This document shows positions 6,294 through 10,061 of a DNA stretch of 10,061 bases, in pieces. The first letter of the stretch is position 1. The number at the start of each line of letters is the position of its first letter. A program made the translations under genes and the position numbers. The notes beneath the pieces are model-generated. The model was not told where the DNA came from. It did not search any database and saw nothing but the letters and a program-made list of their open reading frames with translations. Source of the DNA: Planctomycetota bacterium (GTDB taxonomy: Bacteria; Planctomycetota; Planctomycetia; Pirellulales; Thermoguttaceae); contig DQVB01000284.1 in the NCBI GenBank assembly GCA_015661985.1, forward strand, positions 1 through 10,061, read 5' to 3'.

Positions 6294-7771
6294 AGGAAGC
6301 TGACCAACCGCAAGGGAAGAAGAAAAAGAAGGTCATCAAGCACCGGGTTGCCATGCCCGAGCAGGATCCGGAGGTACGGATCCGGAATTTCGACGAAGTG
6401 CCGCTGGGTTACACGCCCGAGCAGGCCCAGGCGGAGGCGCGCCGTTGTCTGCAGTGCAAAAAGCCCAAGTGCATCGACGGCTGTCCGGTGGCAGTGGATA
6501 TCCCCGGGTTCGTCGACTTGGTGGCTGAAGGGAAGTTCGTCGAGGCTGCGCGGCGGATCAAGCAGACCAATTGCCTGCCGGCCATTTGTGGGCGGGTTTG
6601 TCCGCAGGAGACGCAGTGCGAGGCCCAGTGCATCTTGGGCAAGAAGCACGACCCGGCGGCCATCGGACGGCTGGAGCGATTCGCCGCCGATTACGAACGG
6701 GAGCAAGGCCTGGTGGAATTGCCCCCCAAGGCGCCTCCGACGGGCAAGAAGGTAGCCGTTGTCGGTTCCGGCCCGGCCGGGCTGACCGTGGCTGGGGACC
6801 TGATCCTCCTCGGACACGACGTGACCATTTTCGAAGCTTTCCATAAGCCCGGTGGCGTGCTGATGTACGGCATCCCCGAATTCCGCTTGCCCAAACGCAT
6901 CGTCGAGGAGGAGGTAGACTACCTGCGGCGGCTCGGCGTGCGGATCGAATTGAACCAAGTGATCGGCAAGTCGATCACCCTGGACGAGTTGTTCGACGAA
7001 GAAGGATTCGACGCCGTGTTCATCGGCGTGGGTGCGGGCCTGCCGCGCTTCATGAATGTGCCCGGGGAAAACCTGGGCGGAGTCTACTCGGCCAGTGAGT
7101 ATCTCACGCGGGCCAACTTGATGAAGGCCTTCGCGTTCCCCGACTACGATACACCCATCGTCTGCGGCCGTCACGTCTGTGTGATCGGTGGCGGGAACGT
7201 GGCCATGGACGCCGCTCGTACCGCCCGCCGCCTGGGGGCCGAAGAGGTGACGATCCTCTACCGCCGCTCGCGCCAGGAGATGCCCGCTCGGGCCGAGGAG
7301 ATCCATCACGCCGAAGAGGAAGGAATCGTCTTCCGGCTTCTCTGCTCCCCCATCGAGTACACGGGCGACGAGCGGGGCATGGTGCGACAGGTGCGCTGCC
7401 AGCAAATGGAACTGGGGCCGCCCGACGAGTCCGGCCGCCGCCGTCCCGTGCCCATCCCCGGCGCCACGTTCACCCTGGATACGGATCTGGTGATCGTGGC
7501 CATCGGCTCGGGGGCCAACCCCCTGTTGACCCAACAGGCGCCGGGAATCAAGCTGAACCGCTGGGGCTATATCGCCGCCGACCAGCGAGGCCGAACGAGC
7601 CGCCGCGCCGTGTGGGCCGGCGGGGATATCGTCACGGGAAGCGCCACCGTGATCCTGGCCATGGGCGCAGGCAAAACCGCCGCCCGAGACATCCACCACT
7701 ACCTCTCCAACCCCGACGCCCCATGGGTCGAGGAACCGAGCGCCCAGGAGGTGGCCTCCAGCGAGACGTGA
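6290..7771 (+). CDS. nfnB: NfnB-type subunit: NADPH-binding FAD/[4Fe-4S] subunit (glutamate synthase small-chain-like)
   Basis: The large subunit of the NfnAB/SudAB complex, where NADPH and ferredoxin react. It has 493 residues, slightly longer than usual because of a lysine-rich N-terminus (10-17) and a polar tail after 475. Cys53, 56, 61 and 65, in CLQCKKPKC and the following GCPV, together with Cys95, 100, 104, 110 and 114 (CLPAICGRVCPQ), supply ligands for two [4Fe-4S] clusters. The FAD site is VAVVGSGPAGLTVAGD at 155-170, followed by the KPGGVLMYGIPEFRLPK block. The NADPH site is VCVIGGGNVAMDAARTARR at 296-314, with YRRSRQEMPAR at 324-334. The second FAD contact is VWAGGDIVTGSATV at 441-454. 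All cofactor motifs are intact. Standalone NADPH-GltD-type proteins look similar, but the coupled upstream nfnA supports the transhydrogenase role. It balances NADH, NADPH and ferredoxin in the cytosol. Confidence 0.9.
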   Translation: MKEADQPQGKKKKKVIKHRVAMPEQDPEVRIRNFDEVPLGYTPEQAQAEARRCLQCKKPKCIDGCPVAVDIPGFVDLVAEGKFVEAARRIKQTNCLPAICGRVCPQETQCEAQCILGKKHDPAAIGRLERFAADYEREQGLVELPPKAPPTGKKVAVVGSGPAGLTVAGDLILLGHDVTIFEAFHKPGGVLMYGIPEFRLPKRIVEEEVDYLRRLGVRIELNQVIGKSITLDELFDEEGFDAVFIGVGAGLPRFMNVPGENLGGVYSASEYLTRANLMKAFAFPDYDTPIVCGRHVCVIGGGNVAMDAARTARRLGAEEVTILYRRSRQEMPARAEEIHHAEEEGIVFRLLCSPIEYTGDERGMVRQVRCQQMELGPPDESGRRRPVPIPGATFTLDTDLVIVAIGSGANPLLTQQAPGIKLNRWGYIAADQRGRTSRRAVWAGGDIVTGSATVILAMGAGKTAARDIHHYLSNPDAPWVEEPSAQEVASSET

Positions 7772-7849
7772 GGCGGCGGGCCCCCGCCGGGCAGCCAAAC
7801 CGCCCATAGCCACAAACGCCGCAACCAAAGCACAAAGCCGCACTTCATT

Positions 7850-7874
7850 CGTTCACGACCTGATCCGGTGAACG
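7850..7874. terminator. weak stem-loop downstream of nfnB, possible terminator
   Basis: CGTTCAC (7850-7856) pairs perfectly with GTGAACG (7868-7874) across an 11-nt loop, 79 nt after the nfnB stop. It has no T-run. It is offered only as the best symmetric element near the end of the nfnAB transcript. Confidence 0.2.
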
Positions 7875-7925
7875 CCCGCCACCGTCTGGCCGCAAGTATC
7901 CGTCCACGCCCCCACCGGCCCTGTC

Positions 7926-8012
7926 CCCGGGGAAGATACGGTTTTTGCATTACTCAATCCACGGCGCCCCATCGGCGATGAACACCACCAACTCGGCCTT
8001 CGCGTTGACGGC
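7926..8012 (-). pseudogene. possible degraded transposase fragment (DDE, ISKra4-like core)
   Basis: Reading right to left, the frame gives NAKAELVVFIADGAPWIE, then a TAA at 7952-7950, then CKNRIFPG. In ISKra4-type transposases a hydrophobic strand leads to a GDGAxWIW segment, and FPG follows nine residues after the first W. Here the W-to-F spacing is also nine, across the stop codon. The first aspartate of the motif is replaced by alanine (ADGA instead of GDGA). No further conserved blocks or terminal repeats were found on either side, so at most a short inactive scrap survives. The match is from memory of the family and the segment is short, so chance similarity is possible. Confidence 0.35.
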
Positions 8013-8254
8013 GGGTGGGCGCCGAGGCCTGTTGTATCCGAGCCGTCGCCACAAGCCAGGCGACACACTCGCAGTGACAGATGGCTGCCGTCGGCGAGTC
8101 GTTTGGCCGCAAGCCTCGAGGCGTGCGCGCTGCCGGCCCAAGGTACGACGCCTGTGTTTTCGCCCTACGCATACCAACGCGCACGCCTGCGGCTCGCGGC
8201 TAAACGACCGGCTCGCCTGCCACTTGCGCCCGGCACGGCGCTGGTTGCTCGATC

Positions 8255-8268
8255 AGGGCTTTCGCCCT
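8255..8268. repeat. mini-palindrome AGGGC-TTTC-GCCCT
   Basis: A 5-bp GC stem with a 4-nt loop, identical to the element at 303-316 except for one loop base and, like it, followed by C. Here it is preceded by CGATC. Its presence in two separate spacers of one 10-kb window points to a dispersed repeat. Confidence 0.4.
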
Positions 8269-8435
8269 CGGGACCCGGGCAGCGGCGCGGCAAGCGTCAC
8301 GTTCTGGGAGGTCCGTCGCTCGGGCTCCATTCGCGTTGGGGGGCCGTCCACGACGGACAGGGATGCCCGCCCCACAGTCCGGGTTTTGCGGCGTTACCCC
8401 GCGAGCAGTTTGGTTTTCCGGGTGTGGCAGCCGCC

Positions 8436-8490
8436 ACGTAGGTCCGTCTCTCCGAGACGGACACCGCGTCTCGGAGAGACGCGGCTACGT
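8436..8490. repeat. nested inverted repeat with two 15-nt perfect arms (REP/BIME-like)
   Basis: The arm CGTCTCTCCGAGACG (8445-8459) is an exact reverse complement of CGTCTCGGAGAGACG (8467-8481), with a 7-nt spacer. After three poorly paired positions the pairing resumes with ACGTAG (8436-8441) and CTACGT (8485-8490). Each 15-nt arm is itself a palindrome with 6-nt half-arms and a 3-nt loop, so the element can fold either as one long hairpin or as two small ones. GCGGCTACG then recurs at 8481-8489 and 8504-8512. The element lies between two convergent operons, so it may end transcription from both sides, or be a mobile palindromic repeat. Confidence 0.65.
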
Positions 8491-8740
8491 CGTTGCGGTC
8501 GGTGCGGCTACGGTCAGGAAATTTCAAACTGTTGCCGGTATAACACATCAGCACGCCGGCTGGCTGAGGCGGGTGTCGATCCGCCCGATCCGACGAAGAT
8601 CGGCTGCAGGCCGGCCGAGCCCTTGGTCGAGCGGCTGTTGGCGTTGTCTTGTGTCCCTTTGCTGCGGCAGCCCTTGTTGAGCGAGGTGCGACCCGAGCGG
8701 TGTTACGTCCCCGTGTTCGGGCGTGATCCAACGGCCGCCT

Positions 8741-9100
8741 TCACCTTTCCGGGACGTAAACCACCTCGCCGGTCTTGAGACGGTAGGCGGTGCCGAGCTT
8801 CACACCCTCGCCGCCCAGAGCTCGCAGGGTCATCCGGTAACGCTGGAGTTTGATGCCTTCCCGCCGAATGATCTCCATGTTCGGGCTTCCCGGATTCTTC
8901 AGAATAGTGATTTCGTCCTGTGCAGACAGGAGCTCCGGCAAACTGTAGTAGGAAACGAGGGCCAGAAGCAGCGCCACGGCGAAAACCATTGCCGCATCGA
9001 ACAGGTTGGCCACGCTGCTGAGTGGATCGTCGTCCTGGTTTTCCAGCAGGCGGGGACGGCCGGAGAGGATGCCTCCGGGGAAGTGGTTTCTGCGTTTCAT
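8741..9100 (-). CDS. DUF2149 domain protein, single-pass membrane
   Basis: A 119-residue protein with one membrane helix at about 35-54 (AAMVFAVALLLALVSYYSL), a charged cytosolic N-terminus and a C-terminal region that should lie outside. The block DDDPLSSVANLFDAAMVFAV at 23-42 is the hallmark of DUF2149. The C-terminus ends in a strand-like segment (GTAYRLKTGEVVYVPER). The size and one-helix plan resemble ExbD/TolR-type partners of MotA/TolQ/ExbB channels, which fits its neighbour. The ATG at 9100 overlaps the TGA of the channel gene by one base (TGATG), so the two are co-translated. The molecular function is not established. The family assignment by motif is strong, while the stator-partner role is inference. 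Confidence 0.8.
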   Translation of the reverse strand: MKRRNHFPGGILSGRPRLLENQDDDPLSSVANLFDAAMVFAVALLLALVSYYSLPELLSAQDEITILKNPGSPNMEIIRREGIKLQRYRMTLRALGGEGVKLGTAYRLKTGEVVYVPER

Positions 9101-9720
9101 CAATCTGTTCCTGCTCCGGGGTGCAGACATCGGTAGACGTAGTCGATGTCCGAGAGGTCCTGCCAGTACCAGCGGCGCCGGGCCAGGGACATGGCGTAAC
9201 ACAAACCGCCCACCAACAGCCCCAGCACCGTAGTACTGAAGGCCACCACCAGATTGGTCGCCATTTGTTCGATGTTGCCCGTGGATAGCCCGATCAGCGC
9301 CGGGCCCATGGGGATGAGGGTCCCCATGAGTCCAATCATGGGCCCCACGCGGGTTCCCAGGTTCATCCGCGAGATCCTGCCGCCGGCCTCGATCTCCAAA
9401 TCGGAGACCAGCTTGCCCAAGTGGAGCTCGCTCCGGAAGAGTGCTTTTCCCTTTCGGGCAAAGGTGCCGAGCAGTCCCGGATAGGGGGCCTCGGCCAGAA
9501 AGAACCGGGCCGCCGCCTCCTGCTGCGGCGGATTGGACTGATTCTGCACCAGCCCCACGTACCGGCGCCAAGGCGCTGCCCCTTTTCGCCGTTCCCGCCA
9601 CTCTCGAAGGAATCCCCCCACTTCAAGGGACGACCACAAGAGAAAGCCCAACAGGAGCACGATCACCGGTACCAGAAGGGCGGTGGAAATCATGTAGAGA
9701 ATTTCAACGAGCCGATCCAC
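9100..9720 (-). CDS. MotA/TolQ/ExbB-family proton channel protein
   Basis: A predicted inner-membrane channel subunit that couples proton flow to mechanical work in the envelope. It has 206 residues. The first membrane helix is at about 12-31, followed by a cytosolic loop at 35-120 with charged helices. The second and third helices are at about 126-146 (GPMIGLMGTLIPMGPALIGL) and 153-177 (NLVVAFSTTVLGLLVGGL). The LGTRVGPMIGLMGTLIPMGP block and the threonines in FSTTVLG are the family's channel-lining signature. The start is GTG at 9720: the upstream gene's stop runs into GAGGGG 8 nt before it, and the spacing of 12 nt to that gene indicates one operon. With DUF2149 immediately downstream, this resembles the MotA/DUF2149 pairs found beside CobN-like genes rather than true ExbB-TonB or TolQ systems. 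Confidence 0.88.
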   Translation of the reverse strand: MDRLVEILYMISTALLVPVIVLLLGFLLWSSLEVGGFLREWRERRKGAAPWRRYVGLVQNQSNPPQQEAAARFFLAEAPYPGLLGTFARKGKALFRSELHLGKLVSDLEIEAGGRISRMNLGTRVGPMIGLMGTLIPMGPALIGLSTGNIEQMATNLVVAFSTTVLGLLVGGLCYAMSLARRRWYWQDLSDIDYVYRCLHPGAGTD

Positions 9721-9732
9721 TTCCGTTTCCCC

Positions 9733-10061
9733 TCAGCCGCCTGGAATCCCTCTGCGCAGGTAATAACCCAACAGTACAAGGAAGAGGACCACCGCGGCGA
9801 TACTCGCCGACAGGAACCGCGGGGGCCACCGCGGCGAAGCGGCCTCCTGCGGGCTTGGAGCTTCGACAGGAGCGAGTTCTCGCCCGCGGACTTCCTCGGT
9901 TCTTTCCGTCTTCGCCGTGGTGGCTGCTTCCGCGTCCGGGCTGGAGAGCTCCTGGGCTTTCGCCTGGTATGGAGGTGTCAGAAAATCAAGTTTACAATTA
10001 CGAGTTTCGGGGACGAATCGTGTAGTTCCACTGTGGGTGCGTATCATGCGGCTGGATGTTG
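9733..10061 (-). CDS. C-terminal end of an unidentified membrane-anchored protein (partial)
   Basis: The reading frame has no stop up to the window edge, so only the 3' end of a gene is probably visible. An internal ATG at 10047 would otherwise give 104 residues. The visible part has a polar segment (about 1-35 from that ATG), a linker rich in alanine, proline, glutamate and threonine (36-75), one membrane helix at about 78-98 (FLSASIAAVVLFLVLLGYYL) and a short tail, RRGIPGG. This is a typical C-terminal tail anchor. It is the first visible gene of the operon with the channel and DUF2149 genes, 12 nt upstream. CobN-like chelatase proteins often accompany such pairs, so the gene may encode one, but no CobN motif is visible. 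Bases at about 9965-10047 have AT-richer codon thirds than the neighbours. Confidence 0.55.
   Translation of the reverse strand, partial: TSSRMIRTHSGTTRFVPETRNCKLDFLTPPYQAKAQELSSPDAEAATTAKTERTEEVRGRELAPVEAPSPQEAASPRWPPRFLSASIAAVVLFLVLLGYYLRRGIPGG

Larger units (their letters stand above)
7772..8740. other. 969-nt gap between convergent units, no credible gene, rich in repeats and relics
   Basis: The frames that stay open here, the longest on the plus strand from 7945 to 8778, read as arginine- and proline-rich text with no domain. That frame also runs through the DUF2149 stop on the other strand. Spurious frames of this kind are expected in GC-rich planctomycete spacers. The gap holds a weak stem-loop (7850-7874), a probable transposase scrap (7926-8012), a mini-palindrome (8255-8268) and a nested inverted repeat (8436-8490). 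Transcription from nfnB and from the minus-strand DUF2149 operon converges here. Confidence 0.6.

Noticed and set aside
8522..8544. TTTCAA ... TATAAC as a promoter
   Set aside because: The spacing between the two hexamers is only 11 nt, and no gene follows on that strand.
8297..8731. 144-residue minus-strand open frame upstream of nothing recognisable
   Set aside because: It is composed largely of translated palindromes and arginine/serine-rich text. It would start 9 nt after the DUF2149 stop, but its body looks non-coding.
7945..8778. 277-residue plus-strand open frame in the spacer after nfnB
   Set aside because: It reads as arginine-rich text without domains, crosses the nested palindrome and overlaps the end of the DUF2149 gene on the other strand. 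No ribosome binding site was seen.

Overview
The window is GC-rich bacterial DNA that looks planctomycete, probably a Pirellulales/Thermogutta-like lineage. This is inference. It rests on the protein repertoire (SASA-type esterase, Nfn-type transhydrogenase, a MotA/TolQ/ExbB plus DUF2149 pair), frequent GTG starts, and intergenic DNA filled with small GC-rich palindromes and arginine-rich spurious reading frames. No rRNA, tRNA, CRISPR array or intact insertion sequence is visible.

Layout. Positions 1-475 are a non-coding leader: a strong GC-rich hairpin at the edge, an AT-richer stretch and more palindromes. Positions 476-3467 hold three plus-strand genes: a HAD-superfamily phosphatase-like protein, a deoxyhypusine-synthase-like protein of unproven function, and an RfaE/HldE-domain-I-like PfkB sugar kinase that overlaps the previous gene by ATGA. 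Next come a secreted SASA-domain carbohydrate esterase (3578-4669) and a small HExxH metallopeptidase-like protein (4775-5170). After a 271-nt gap with hairpins come nfnA and nfnB (5442-7771), overlapping by ATGA. They encode the two subunits of an NADH-dependent ferredoxin:NADP+ oxidoreductase (sulfide dehydrogenase/NfnAB type).

Positions 7772-8740 contain no credible gene. They hold a likely degraded transposase scrap on the minus strand, a nested perfect inverted repeat and a mini-palindrome resembling those at 303 and 5184. The right end carries a minus-strand operon read towards the centre: the C-terminal end of an unidentified membrane-anchored protein (cut by the window edge), a MotA/TolQ/ExbB proton-channel homologue, and a DUF2149 protein. 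In other genomes this pair often sits with a CobN-like chelatase gene, so the truncated gene could be the end of such a protein, but nothing visible in it proves this.

How the genes may work together. The phosphatase, DHS-like and kinase genes look like a small pathway acting on a phosphorylated sugar or a related small molecule. The Nfn pair balances the NADH, NADPH and ferredoxin pools. The channel/DUF2149 pair probably harnesses proton motive force to energise an envelope process. The first and last of these contain the least characterised biology in the window.
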